Shown here piece after piece: positions 50,109 through 61,214 of a stretch of 64,000 bases of DNA. The position numbers and the translations under genes are program-made. Numbering within the stretch: position 1 is the first letter of the stretch; every line of letters starts with the position of its first letter. The DNA comes from Hippopus hippopus (taxonomy: Eukaryota > Mollusca > Bivalvia > Cardiida > Cardiidae), in contig OX328104.1 in the NCBI GenBank assembly GCA_946811185.2, forward strand, positions 12,597,918-12,661,917, written 5' to 3'. The notes beneath the pieces were generated by a model. That model made no database searches. It was not told the DNA's origin and saw only the letters and a list, made by a program, of their open reading frames with translations.

Positions 50109-51605
50109 TTAAGATTTCATTACACTTGTCTCGGGTATGGACGAGTGCCAAGTGTCAGTGTCCTTGTTCCAAGGATCCTTAGAAATCGACCAGATAGAGG
50201 CTTCCGAATCCTCACCTTCCAGATTCTCAGCATCTGCATCCATGTCCTCTAGCTCCGAAAATCTATTGGAGGTAGGGACAGGATCATTTACTCTGACTGT
50301 GATTTCACAAGATTCATGGGTATCTCTGGGTAGTGGTTTCGATTTCGAAGAAGATCTTTTAGGAGATCGGGGTGCATGATTAGATTTGCTCTCTTTAGAT
50401 GAGACGTTAGATTTAGTTGTGGACTGTGAAGATGGAGGTTGGGGTTTCTTTGGAGGCTGTTGTGAAGGGGAAGATGGCTTTGAAGCTTTTTTGGAAGAGA
50501 TATTTTGTGAGGAGGTAGATGGTTTTGAAGTTTTTTGTGAAGAGATACTTTGAGAGATTGTGGATTTTGAGGGCGTAGAAGTTTTGTTTATTTCAGACGC
50601 AGGCTGAGTCTGAGTAGAAGGTGTTGCAATTTGGACATTGGGAATGAGAGCTTTCAGTTCATCAGTCATTTCAGGAAACTTTTGGAGAAGTTTTTTAGCC
50701 AACAGTTCGCAGGTTGGACAATGTCCATTTGCAGGCAAAGGAGAAGCAACATTTGCATATGTTGTGCTTTTGCTCAACAAAGCCTGATCAGACCTGCGTT
50801 TTTCAACTGTTTTCCTGGCTTCCAAGAAGGTAACATTCTGCTTAAACTTGATTGACAGGATTTCTTTCTCCTCTTTCCAAACTGGACATTCTTTGGAAAA
50901 TGTAGGATGAGAAGACTTGCAATTGACACAGAGAAGGGGGTTATTGCAAGTCTTTTGGTCATGGTCTTCCCCTTCAAAAGCACATTTGGGACAAACAGGT
51001 GTGCTTCTGCAGTTACTTTCATGATGGCCGTACCGTTGGCATCTGTAACAGCGCAACGGATTAGGCACATGAACATCGAGCCTGACCGATTGAAATCCAA
51101 CTTTAACTGAAGTAGGGAGAGTTGGCGTAGAGAATGTTAAGATATAGGTATGTGTATCTCTACGAATGCCATTTCTGAGAACTGAAATTCTTTTAACATC
51201 AGACACAGCCTGGCTTTTGAGGTTTGATTTGATTTCCTCCAAAGAGTCACAGAAGCTTAATTCTTTGCATCTAATGACCCCTTTGGAGGTATTAAGGGTC
51301 TTGTGAGGAAAGATTTTGACATCAAGATAGAAAAGTTTCTTGTGTCCAAGCAGGTTTCTAACTTGTTGTTGCGAGAAGCACTCAACAAGCAAGGTTTCAT
51401 TTTTAAGTTTTTTAACAGATTTTGGTGTGCCTAAGATTGATGAGATAGATTTTTCAATGATAAAATGTGAGAGTTTTGTTACTGGTTTAGAAGAGTCAAT
51501 AGATTCAATAACTAAAAAGCGAGCAAATGTTGTTGAAGGTCTTGAGTATTCTGATTCAGAATCTGAGTCAGAGAGTACACGCTTGGCCTTTTTTTGAGAA
51601 GCCAT
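50109..51605 (-). CDS. LINE ORF1 (gag-like), left copy
   Basis: RNA-binding protein that packages LINE RNA. I take MASQKKAKRVLSDSDSESEY as the start; the open frame begins 21 codons earlier. After an RRM-like N-terminal region come three zinc knuckles (CYRCQRYGHHESNC, CPKCAFEGEDHDQKTC, CVNCKSSHPTFSKEC) at about residues 190-245. A long serine/lysine/proline-rich linker and an acidic end (FSELEDMDADAENLEGEDSE) follow. The frame is open over 498 codons. The N-terminal two thirds differ clearly from the right copy while the C-terminal part is almost the same. Confidence 0.88.
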   Translation of the reverse strand: MASQKKAKRVLSDSDSESEYSRPSTTFARFLVIESIDSSKPVTKLSHFIIEKSISSILGTPKSVKKLKNETLLVECFSQQQVRNLLGHKKLFYLDVKIFPHKTLNTSKGVIRCKELSFCDSLEEIKSNLKSQAVSDVKRISVLRNGIRRDTHTYILTFSTPTLPTSVKVGFQSVRLDVHVPNPLRCYRCQRYGHHESNCRSTPVCPKCAFEGEDHDQKTCNNPLLCVNCKSSHPTFSKECPVWKEEKEILSIKFKQNVTFLEARKTVEKRRSDQALLSKSTTYANVASPLPANGHCPTCELLAKKLLQKFPEMTDELKALIPNVQIATPSTQTQPASEINKTSTPSKSTISQSISSQKTSKPSTSSQNISSKKASKPSSPSQQPPKKPQPPSSQSTTKSNVSSKESKSNHAPRSPKRSSSKSKPLPRDTHESCEITVRVNDPVPTSNRFSELEDMDADAENLEGEDSEASIWSISKDPWNKDTDTWHSSIPETSVMKS

Positions 51606-52204
51606 AGTTGTTGTTGAATATTCATCACCGATGCTCCTCACCCGCCTCGGAGCCCAACAAGGGGACATGATCCGGGGAAACCTAACTCAGATCATGACAA
51701 GGATACATCGGTGATATACTCGAAGTGAAAGGGCTAGACCGGACAAATGTAGGCCCGCAGAATGTCATACCAAGCATAGACTGTCTTTGGGCATTTACAA
51801 GTGTCAATCAAACACCAGGCTTTCACCCGATTAGCCCATGAGCCACCGCCTTCTACGGTATTGACATACAGCAACTGATGACAGAGAAATAATGTATCTG
51901 TGTATGTATGTGTAAAAGAAAACAGTCAGAGAAACACCCTAGGGCTCGGCATGATCAGCAGATTGATCAGGACGGGCCTTCCTGATCTCTCGTTTAGTTC
52001 AGTTCAGGGCCAAAGTGGTGTGTTGCGAAAACAGAGCTATCAAAGGGCCGAGCTCTGAATCCACTCAACCACCACCAGGATCCCGTCATCGAACGACACG
52101 AGTTGCAGCCCACGGCAAACAGGCAGGCACAGTGGGGGTGGGGTCTTACCCCTACTGTAGTGCGACAGCTGAGCTATTTCTATCCCCCCGCCCAGCTGGG
52201 GGTT
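51606..52204 (-). other. 5' UTR of the left LINE copy
   Basis: About 600 bp upstream of ORF1 up to the junction with the right copy. GC-richer than its surroundings. It presumably includes the internal promoter, but no element can be named. Confidence 0.5.
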
Positions 52205-52205
52205 A

Positions 52206-53333
52206 CAAGAAATCAAAGACAATCTGAAACAGCAAGGTGTATCTGATGTTCAGAGGATTTCCGTACGCAGAGATGGAGAACAGAGACTTACAAACACATA
52301 AATTGTAACATTTTCTTCACCTGTTCTTCCAACATCTATCAAAATAGGCTTCCAAATTGTAAAACTAGATGTGTATGTGCCAAACCTCTTGCGATGTTTT
52401 AAATGCCAGCGGTACGGCCATCCCATCAGTAAATGTCCAAACCAAGAAACATGCTCTATATGTGCTCATCAAGGACCTGACCATGACAGTACTACTTGTT
52501 CAAATCCTCCTCTTTGCATTAATTGTAAGTCTCCACACTCTACTTTTTCAAGAGAGTGTCCTGTATGGAGGGAAGAAAAAGAAATCCTTTCCATTAAATA
52601 CAACAGTAATGTTAGCTTTCCAGAAGCAAGGAAAATATTTGAACAATGCAAGAAAACCTCTTCTAGTCTTAGCTATGCAGGTGTTGTTGGCTCGTCAACT
52701 GAAAAGGATGACTGCAGCACTTGTAAAATTCTTGCGAAAGTTCTCCTTCAAAAATTTCCTGATGTACCTTCTGAGCTGAAAGAACTTCTCCCTCCATCCA
52801 CCCTGTCCAAACTAATTCCTGACTCTCCATCTGCGTCTAAAACAAACACAACCTCTTCTGCACCCTCAAAACTCACAAACTCTCAAAGTATCCCTTTACA
52901 AAAAACATCAAAGCAATCTACCTCTTCGCAAAATATCTCTTCACGGAAAACTTCAAAACCATCTCCCCCTTCACAACATCCTCCAAAGAAACCCCAACCT
53001 CCATCTTCACAGTCTACAACTAAATCTAACATCTCATCTAAAGATAACAAATCTAATAATGTACCCCGATCTCCTAAAAGGTCTTCTTCAAAATCTAGAC
53101 CACAACCCAGAGATACCCAAAGATCCTGTGAAATCACAGTCAAAGTAAATGATCCTGTCCCTACCTCCAACAGATTTTCGGAGCTAGAGGACATGGATGC
53201 AGATGCTGAAAATCTGGAAGGTGAAGCTTCAGATTCAGAAGCCTCTATTTGGTCCATTTCCAAAGATCCTTGGAACAAGGACGCTGGCACTTGGCACTCG
53301 TCCAAACCCGAGACAACTGTAATGAAATCTTAA
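52206..53333 (+). pseudogene. LINE ORF1, right copy, 5'-truncated
   Basis: It begins inside ORF1 at EIKDNLKQQGVSDVQRIS, directly after the left copy's 5' UTR. TAA interrupts the frame near 52300, and from about 52371 it is open to the end. Knuckles read CFKCQRYGHPISKC, CSICAHQGPDHDSTTC and CINCKSPHSTFSREC. The region up to the serine-rich linker matches the left copy only moderately. From STSSQNISS onward the two proteins are nearly identical. RNA-binding role as for the left copy. Confidence 0.85.
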
Positions 53334-53348
53334 CCAACCTATTTTAAA

Positions 53349-56300
53349 ATGCATTGGTTTACGGCCTTTTTTTTTACTTTAGCTTTTATACTTTCCTTAT
53401 GCACTATAGATACCATAATCCAGTGTAATTGTCGAGGTCTGAAGTCAAACTTTGACGAACTTTCCCTTTTAATCAATGATCACAAACCAGTTGCTGTTTG
53501 TCCGCAAGAAACCTTCCTTAACCGGAAGGATGATATCACTATCAAATATCATTTCATTTACAATAAGATTTTTACCGAAGGCGAAAAAGCCAGAGGTGGT
53601 GTTTCTATTATTGTTGACAACAACATTCCTCATAAAGTTATCTCTCTTGATACAAACTTGCAAGCTGTTGCCATCAGGTTATCTTTACACAGTGCTGTTA
53701 CACTGTGTTCTTTATATCTCCCCCCGAGCACACCTATCAATGAGACCAATCTGAATGATCTCATTTCCCAATTGCCATCCCCCTATATTCTTGCTGGGAA
53801 CTTTAATGGTCACAATGTTATGTGGGGTTGCGATGACACCAACCAGAGAGGTTTACAGTTGAAGAGCTTCATTTCGAACAACTCTTTGTCTTTCATGAAT
53901 GATAACAAGTCAACCTACTTGCATCCAGCAACTGGATCTTACTCTTCTATTGATTTAATCTTATGTAGCCCAGTCTTACTTCCCAATTTCACTTGGAAAG
54001 TGACTGAGGATTTGTGCGGAAGTGATCACTTTCCCATTATCTTTTCATCTACACAACCATCCAGCAATGTACGACCTCAGAAATGGAAGCTTTCCAAAGC
54101 CAATTAGAATAAATTTGAAACCCTATGTGAACAGACCATTACACATGACAAATTTGGAGATTGCGATGATCCTGCAAAACTTTTTACTTCCCTATTAATT
54201 GATGCAGCTAAACAGTCCGTCCCTCAGACTTCGACAAATCCAAAACGTCCTGACAAGCCTTGGTACAATGATGATTGTAAACAGGCTGTCAGAGACAGAA
54301 AACAAGCCCTTAGAAAGTTTAACCTCAGGCCTACCAAAGAAAATCATAACCTATTCCGTATTTCCAGAGCAAAGGCTCGACGAACCATTAGAGAAAGTAA
54401 GCGCAAGGCTTGGAGACAATATGTCTCTAAATTAAATAGTAGAACTACTACTAAAAAAAACCTGGGACATGATCAGAAAGATCAATGGCAAAGGCCAGCC
54501 CCCTCTTAGTCACCTTGAAGTTTACAATACTTCGTTGGAATCACCCAAAGATATAGCTGATGCTCTGGCCGACACCTTTTGCAAAAAGTCTTCCTCTGCA
54601 AACTATTCTGAAAAGTTTCAGAGGAATAAAGCCAGAGAAGAAAAGAAAAAACTTAATTTCAATTTTTCTAATTCAGAGCATTATAATAAACTCTTCACCT
54701 TTAAAGAATTAAAATCTGCTCTGAATAAAGCTCACGATTCTTCTCCTGGCCAAGATAAAGTTCATTACCAGTTTTTAAAACACTTACCTTTTACTTCTCT
54801 CTCAGTTTTACTTGATATTTTCAATGATATCTGGCAGTCAGGTGTTTTTCATTCTTCCTGGCGGGAAGCACTAGTCATTCCTATCCCAAAACCTGGCAAG
54901 GATGCTAGTGACCCGGCTAACTATCGGCCAATAGCTCTTACAAGTTGTCTCTGCAAGACCTTAGAACGTATGGTCAACGACAGGCTTGTTTGGTTTTTAG
55001 AGAAAAACAACCTCATCGTTGATGTACAGAGTGGATTTCGACGCCAACGTGGCACTATAGATCATCTTGTCCGCTTTGAAACCTTTGTCAGAAAAGCCTT
55101 TATTAATAGACAGTATGTAGTATCTGTCTTTTTCGACCTTGAAAGTGCTTACGATACGACTTGGAAATACGGAATTCTTAAAGACTTGCATGACTTTGGT
55201 CTTCGAGGCCGTCTTCCTCTTTTTATTTCAGCCTTCTTGGATGAACGTCTTTTCCGCGTCCGAGTTGGTAATACTGTCTCGGGAGCCCATGAACAGGAGA
55301 TGGGTGTACCCCAAGGATGTATTCTCTCTGTTACACTTTTCAGTGTGAAAATAAACAGTATAGTTAAAGCTATCTGTCCTGGTGTAGACTGTTCCCTTTA
55401 TGTTGATGACTTCGTTATATGCTTCAGATCTCGAAATATGAATATTATTGAGAGACAACTTCAACAGTGTCTCAACAAGCTCCAAACGTGGTCTGATGAA
55501 AATGGCTTCAAATTTTCCAAGTCCAAAACTAAGTGCATGCACCTCTGTAATCTACGAGGTGTTCATCCAGACCCTGAACTGTATTTGGACAAAACTAAAA
55601 TTGAAGTTGTTTCTGAGTTTAAATTTCTTGGAGTCATCTTTGACAGAAAGCTTTCCTTCCTTCCTCACATCACTGCACTTAAAAAGAAGTGCAAGAAGGC
55701 TCTTAATCTTGTTAAGGTTGTGGCCCATTCTGAATGGGGAGCAGACCGTAAAGTCCTCTTGCGGCTTTATCGGTCTTTAGTTCGCTCCAAATTAGACTAT
55801 GGATCTATTGTATACGGATCTGCCCGTAAGTCTTACCTGAAAATTCTCGATTCTATACACCACGAAGGTTTGCGTCTTGTACTTGGAGCTTTCAGAACTT
55901 CTCCCGTCAATAGTCTCTATGTTGAGGCTAATGAACCTTCTCTTTCTTACAGGAGGGAAAAACTCTCGCTTCAGTATCTTTTAAAACTGAAGTCCAATCG
56001 TTTTAATCCAACTCATAACATTGTTTTTAAACCTCAATATAAACGTCTTTTTAAAAGGAAACCAAATGTTATTCCTCCATTTGGTATCCGCATGGAGCCC
56101 ATTGTAGATAACCTTGGCATAGACACTGAGTCTATTGCCGACTATAAAATCTCTGAAATCCCTCCATGGACACTAAACAGTGCAGAATTCAGATTTGACC
56201 TTGCATCTGACAAAAAGTCTGTCACGGATAGAACTGTGTTTCATGCTAGATACAACGAGATAAAGGAGCATTATTTTTCCTTCAAACCCATCTATACAGA

Positions 56301-57081
56301 TGGATCTAAAGAAGGAAATTCTGTAGCAGCTGCCGCTGTTTATGGACAAAGGAGCCTAAAGTGCCGCCTTCCAAACAACTCCTCTATCTTCTCTGCTGAA
56401 ATTAAAGCAATTGATCTTGCCCTTAATCTAGCTGAACGTTCTAATTCCAACCGTTTCATTATCTTTTCGGACTCTTTGTCAACATTACAAGCCCTTTCAA
56501 ATCAATGCCTTGAGAATCCCTTAATCTGTAGTTTACTCGAAAAGATCTCACAAATTTCTTCTATGAATAGATTGGTGTTCTGCTGGCTTCCAAGTCATGT
56601 AGGCATCAAAGGCAATGAAAATGCCGATAGGTCTGCCAAATCTGCACATAACCTTCCCATTTCAGATTTTAAAGTTCCACACACTGATTTTAAATCCTCC
56701 GTTTTAACACATATCCAATCTTCTTGGCAATCCCAGTGGGATGCTGATGTTTTCAATAAACTGCATTCAGTTAAACCGTCCCTTGGTGAATGGTACCCGG
56801 TTTACAGGTCTGTTCGTCGAGAAGAAGTGACAATTGCACGACTTCGAATTTGCCATTCACGCATCACACATTCCTGGCTCTTGACCAGAGACGATGCCCC
56901 TGAATGTATTCCATGCAATGCATCCTTTTCTATAAAACATATCCTACAAGATTGCATTGACTTTGAGCCAGTTCGTTCAAAATATTTCAACGTCGATAGT
57001 TTAAAGAATCTTTTTGATTCTGTCAGCGTTGAATCTATTATCGCTTTCATAAAGGAGATTGGCATTTACAATAAACTGTGA
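53349..57081 (+). pseudogene. LINE ORF2 (EN-RT-RNase H), right copy
   Basis: Full-length ORF2 of about 1,244 codons with two breaks: TAG at 54105-54107, where the left copy has TGG, and a frameshift in the A-run near 54455. The endonuclease shows CRGLKSN and QETF, but the catalytic GDFN is GNFN here, which should inactivate it. The reverse transcriptase has VPQGC and LYVDD (55399-55410). RNase H retains its acidic set: YTDGSKEGN, AEIKAIDLAL, IFSDSLS and WLPSHVGIKGNENADRSAK. A terminal CCHC motif (CIPCNASFSIKHILQDC) closes the protein. The RNase H domain and CCHC tail support the I/Nimb group. Confidence 0.92.
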
Positions 57082-57685
57082 TATTTACTCTTGCGTTTCT
57101 TACCCATCTTTTTACAACATTCTTTATTCCTTTAATATTCAGTTTGCATCTCCTTAATGGAAGGATTAGCCCTCTTGGGGGCATCTTATCTCATTGGAGA
57201 CGGACCTCTTTAATGGGAGTATACTGATCCGATTGGAGGCTCCAATCTTTACTAGTTTTAACACTCATTTCCAAGGAAAAGAAATTTTTTCAGTCTTACC
57301 CTTTAATCTAAAACTTTTGAGTAGGCAGGGAATACCCAGCCACTCAATATCATATTTTATGCACATTATAAATGACACATATTTCTTCTTCATTTAAAAA
57401 CTTCTCATTATCAATCCAACATTTAGTTCAAACCTTTTTATCACATTCTTAACTCTGTCATTTAAACCTTTTGAGTTGATAGGGATTGTCCTGTCACTCA
57501 GTAATGTCCTTTATACGTATTAAGATCACACATAATTCTTCTTAATTAAACTCTTTTACTATTATAAATGTATTCAAAACTTTTTCAGTTTAAAATCCCA
57601 CTTTTACTATCTTTTAACACAGATGTGCGCGCTAAATGACCAAAGCTGTCGATGCGCCATAAAACAACATTCATTCATTCATTCA
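57082..57685 (+). other. LINE 3' UTR and ATTC tail
   Basis: Non-coding. It ends in GCGCCATAAAACAACATTC followed by ATTC units (57654-57685), which replace a poly-A tail. Confidence 0.8.
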
Positions 57686-57698
57686 TTCCGGTAATTTT
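57686..57698. repeat. LINE composite target duplication, right
   Basis: TTCCGGTAATTTT, matching 49088-49100. Confidence 0.8.
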
Positions 57699-57764
57699 GT
57701 TGTTTAACAGACTATTCAAGAAAGGCGTGTTAAATTAAGTTCTCGTAATTTTTTTTTTTTCAAA

Positions 57765-57893
57765 TCAATATCTTGTATGGCCACCTCTGCTGTCGATACA
57801 GGCAATTATTCGACGTCGCATAGACCTTACATAACGTAAAATCATTGCATCAGAAATGTTATTCCATTCCTGAACGAGAGCGGTGGCCAAAAC
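57765..57893 (-). pseudogene. Tc1-type transposase, C-terminal fragment
   Basis: Read on the minus strand the fragment gives ALVQEWNNISDAMI, VRSMRRRIIACI and RGGHTRY followed by a stop, the usual end of Tc1-family transposases. Nothing of the catalytic domain is present. Upstream the match stops at repeated AAACCTAAC words. No terminal repeat is seen, so this is a stranded relic. Confidence 0.8.
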
Positions 57894-58349
57894 CTAACTT
57901 TAATATTACGTTAGTCTTTGAGTACTTCTGCAACTTTGATTTTAGTACCACCTTCATTTAAACTACAAAAACCTAACTTAAACTTTCTGTTAGTCAAAAT
58001 CTGATTAGCCTGGCATTTTCTACAGACTCGGAACTAAAGTATGATACCAAATTTGTTGGTCTTCAGTAAAACATGCGACGAGAAATAAAAGAAAATTAAG
58101 TGCACACTTATTTATGGAACTGAGTATAGATCGAATTTTGAAAGATAAAATGAAAATAATAATACAATAATATTAATAACAATAAATCTTATACAACTAT
58201 TACTATTACTACTACTTCTACTACTACTACTACTATTATTATTATTATAATTAAATATGACTAAAACAATAATAATTACATTTTTATTATTCATCTTTAC
58301 TTCTTCTTATTATAATAATTATTATTAGATCTATCATTTAATTTGCAGA
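57894..58349. other. No gene seen; ATT-rich DNA
   Basis: Contains ACTACT/ATTATT simple repeats at 58195-58325. It may include the promoter or left end of the pogo element, but no terminal repeat could be identified. Confidence 0.45.
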
Positions 58350-59585
58350 ATGGTGCGGACATATAGAAGACATAGCAAAAGATGCACATTATCTCGTCAT
58401 CTTTTAGAAACAGCTATTCGTGAGGTTCTTGTCTACAAAAGAAGCATCTATTCAGTCGCACAAGATCTTAATTTACCGAAGACAAGTCTACTTCGCTATG
58501 TAAGAAAATATGGTTCTGGGCTTGCTGAAAACCAAGAAATACATTGTCCTATGGGATACACCAAACCATGTCAGATATTCATCAGTGCGCAAGAAGCGAA
58601 ACCTGTCAGTTATATCAGAGAATCAGCAAACATATATTTTGGTCTCACGCCGACAGAAGTCCGAATGAATGAATATGAATGTGCAGTTACATTTAAAATA
58701 AAGGTTCCCGAAACTTGGCTTCATAACAAACAAGCCGGTCCTGACTGGTTTTCTTCCTTTTTGAAGCGGCACAGCAACTTGTCTATCAGAATGGCGGAAG
58801 CTACAAGTCTCGTTCGTGCGACAAGTTTCAACAAAGTAAACGTTAAAGAGTTCTTTACAAAATTAGCCGAAGTTATGGACAGGTATAGACTTTCTGCGGC
58901 ACAGATATACATGTATAATGTTGATGAAACGGGGCTAACGACTGTCCGAAAGCCTAGAAATATCGTTGCAGCAAAGGGAATAAAGCAAGTTAGTGCAATA
59001 ACAAGCTCCGAAAGTGGCTCATTAATTACTATGTGTCTGGCTGTTAACGCCATAGGAAACGTCGTTCCTCCAATGCTAGTGTTTCCTCGAATTAACTACA
59101 AAGATTATTTTATACGAGATGGTCCGCCATGTAGTATTGGCGTTGCAAACAAGTTTGGCTGGATGATAGCAGATCACTTCCTAGATTACATGAAGCATTT
59201 CATCAAGCATGTAAGGCCTTCTAAAGACAACCCCGTATTGCTAATACTCGACAACCACGAGTCTCATCTGTCAATAAATATCGTAAATTATGCAAAAGAA
59301 AATGGAGTGATCCTATTATCTTTTCCTCCACATTGCTCGCATAAGCTTCAGCCACTTGATAGATCTATCTATGGCCCTCTAAAGAAAGCAGTATCAACTG
59401 AACAGGATAATTGGATGCGAAATCATCCTGGACAAACAATGTCCATATATGAGCTTCCTGCCGTTCTTCGAGAAGCACTACCACGAGTTGCTACTCCTCA
59501 GAATATAGTAAAAAGGTTTGCAGTAGCGGGGATATTCCCTTTTAATCCAGAGATATTTACAGACATGGATTTCGCTCCTTCGTAA

Positions 59586-60188
59586 GTGACAGACCGCCCT
59601 ATTGAGGCGCCAATTGCAGACGACATAATTATTGAACCTGGTAACTGTGGCGGATTGATTGAAAAGACACTGCCCGTGACAAACGATAACCTTTCCAGTG
59701 ACGCTGATGGATGGGAGGCGATAGCGAGACATCTTGAAACCAAACAACTGACACTTGAGAATGTAACAGGAGATGGACATTGCCTTTTATATGCATTAGC
59801 AAGAAGTATGGAGGCACACGGCATAAAAGATCTCACTGTTCAGAAATTATGTGAATTGCTCATCGACGAGGTTCAAAATAATATCGCTTATTACGAAGCG
59901 TTTGGAACTAACAGACAAGACATCATGACAGATGTAAACAGATATGTAACAGAAAAGCAATATGAGACCAACACCGGTGATCTCATAATAGCTTTGTAAT
60001 TCATTACTCATAACAGTAGTGGTCGTGCGTGCTCATGCTTCAATTGTCCTTGAGATCTCAGTCGCCCGGACGTCCAGGATTAAAAGAAAATGAAACCGTG
60101 CATGTTGCCCTACATGGTAATCACTATCAAGCGGTAGTTCCCCTTCAACATGAGGCACATGAACCAGTGGTTGTAAACGAGTCGAATA
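59586..60188 (+). pseudogene. OTU cysteine protease domain within the pogo gene
   Basis: OTU proteases usually remove ubiquitin. The catalytic Asp/Cys loop reads VTGDGHCLLYALARSM (Asp63 and Cys66 of this frame). NTGDLIIAL follows, then after a 1-base shift CNSLLITVVVRAHASIVLE, and after a second shift VHVALHGNHYQAVVPL, whose HY pair (60122-60127) is the catalytic His region. All three catalytic parts are present but in three frames. It continues the transposase frame directly, without an intron between, after the conserved VTDRP linker. The decay shows that this copy is dead, while the order of parts indicates a once functional fusion. Confidence 0.75.
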
Positions 60189-60624
60189 GTAAACAAAGTT
60201 AGTATTAAACCAAAATCGCTCAGTAAAGACAAACATTGTTGCTCAATCAACCTGTAAACTATGGCAACATTTTCTTTCGTTTGATAAGAAATCACTTTTT
60301 GAGACCATTTAATCCATTTCAGTAGAAGAAAATCATATTTTTGATTCAATTTAAAAATTTGGGACCAGTCCACTATCATGCTAAAGGGATTCAAGCCAAA
60401 AAGGAGAATCATGTTAATTTCCATTTGTATAAAATTTCCTCTGATAATATGAAGATAGATTAAGCCCAAAACATTTTATACAGCGGAAATTTTTGGCAGA
60501 CTTAAAGTACGTGCAAACTGATCTTTGCCATTAAAAGCCTCGATTTTCATCACTTTGGTCAATTTTAGGATTATGTATAAGAACACATTGTGTCCATTAT
60601 TCAGATACTGATTCTATATTTCAG

Positions 60625-60735
60625 ATACAGAAGCGTCGCTGCAACCAGATGATGCCGAACCTACTCCAACAAAATATACTGCCACTGCTACTAGCCAATC
60701 AATATCCAGTTCTGTCAATAAGAAAGAAACTCCAA
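60625..60735 (+). pseudogene. Linker exon of the pogo gene
   Basis: Open over 37 codons (TEASLQPDDAEPTPTKY..., serine/threonine-rich). TTTCAG precedes it and GTAAATG follows. Both borders are phase 1, matching the neighbours. Confidence 0.6.
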
Positions 60736-61214
60736 GTAAATGTATGATATTAATAGATATTTGTTTAATTCAAATCAAACTTTAAAAGAAAATCACTCAC
60801 ACGTATGATCTAATTTTTGTGAATCTGAAACATATCAGAAAACATTTGGGAAAAGTAGAAATAGATCTTAAGACCAGTTTTACTTTTGCCAAAAAGTTTC
60901 CGATTATTTTAAAAACAGAATTCAATATGTAGGCTATTTGTTTAATTAATAGATCTAGTAGGATGCAAGACTTTCCAAAATTGACATTTAAGGATATGCT
61001 TGAAATGGATTTTTTTTTTTTGAAGAAAAGTTGAACCATTTCTATGTTTTTGTTAAGGTTTTGACTACATACGAAGTAATTTTTCAAACTCTGACTTGTA
61101 ACAGGGTTTACCAAGGTGTCGAGTAATATGTGTTAAGCAGCTGTTCGAATTGCCATGAGACCCGAACACTTGTCCCATTTTAATCGATTCAAAACGATTT
61201 TTTTTTTCTAATAG

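Larger units (their letters stand above)
49101..57685. mobile_element. Two LINE copies head to head as one 8.6-kb insertion
   Basis: A minus-strand copy (49101 to about 52204: endonuclease part of ORF2, ORF1, 5' UTR) abuts a plus-strand copy (about 52206-57685: most of ORF1, ORF2, 3' UTR). A 13-bp direct repeat flanks the pair and not each copy. Only the right copy has a 3' end. The two copies differ in sequence, so they came from different source RNAs. ORF1 with three CCHC knuckles, and ORF2 with endonuclease, reverse transcriptase and RNase H, place the element in the I group, perhaps Nimb. Confidence 0.85.

Noticed and set aside
52883..53305. Minus-strand ORF of 140 codons
   Set aside because: Antisense of the serine/proline-rich ORF1 linker, composition-driven.
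59582..59587. GTAAGT splice donor that would remove the OTU part
   Set aside because: The phase (2) does not fit either downstream exon (phase 1) and gives a stop in exon 2; the reading frame also continues with the conserved VTDRP block.
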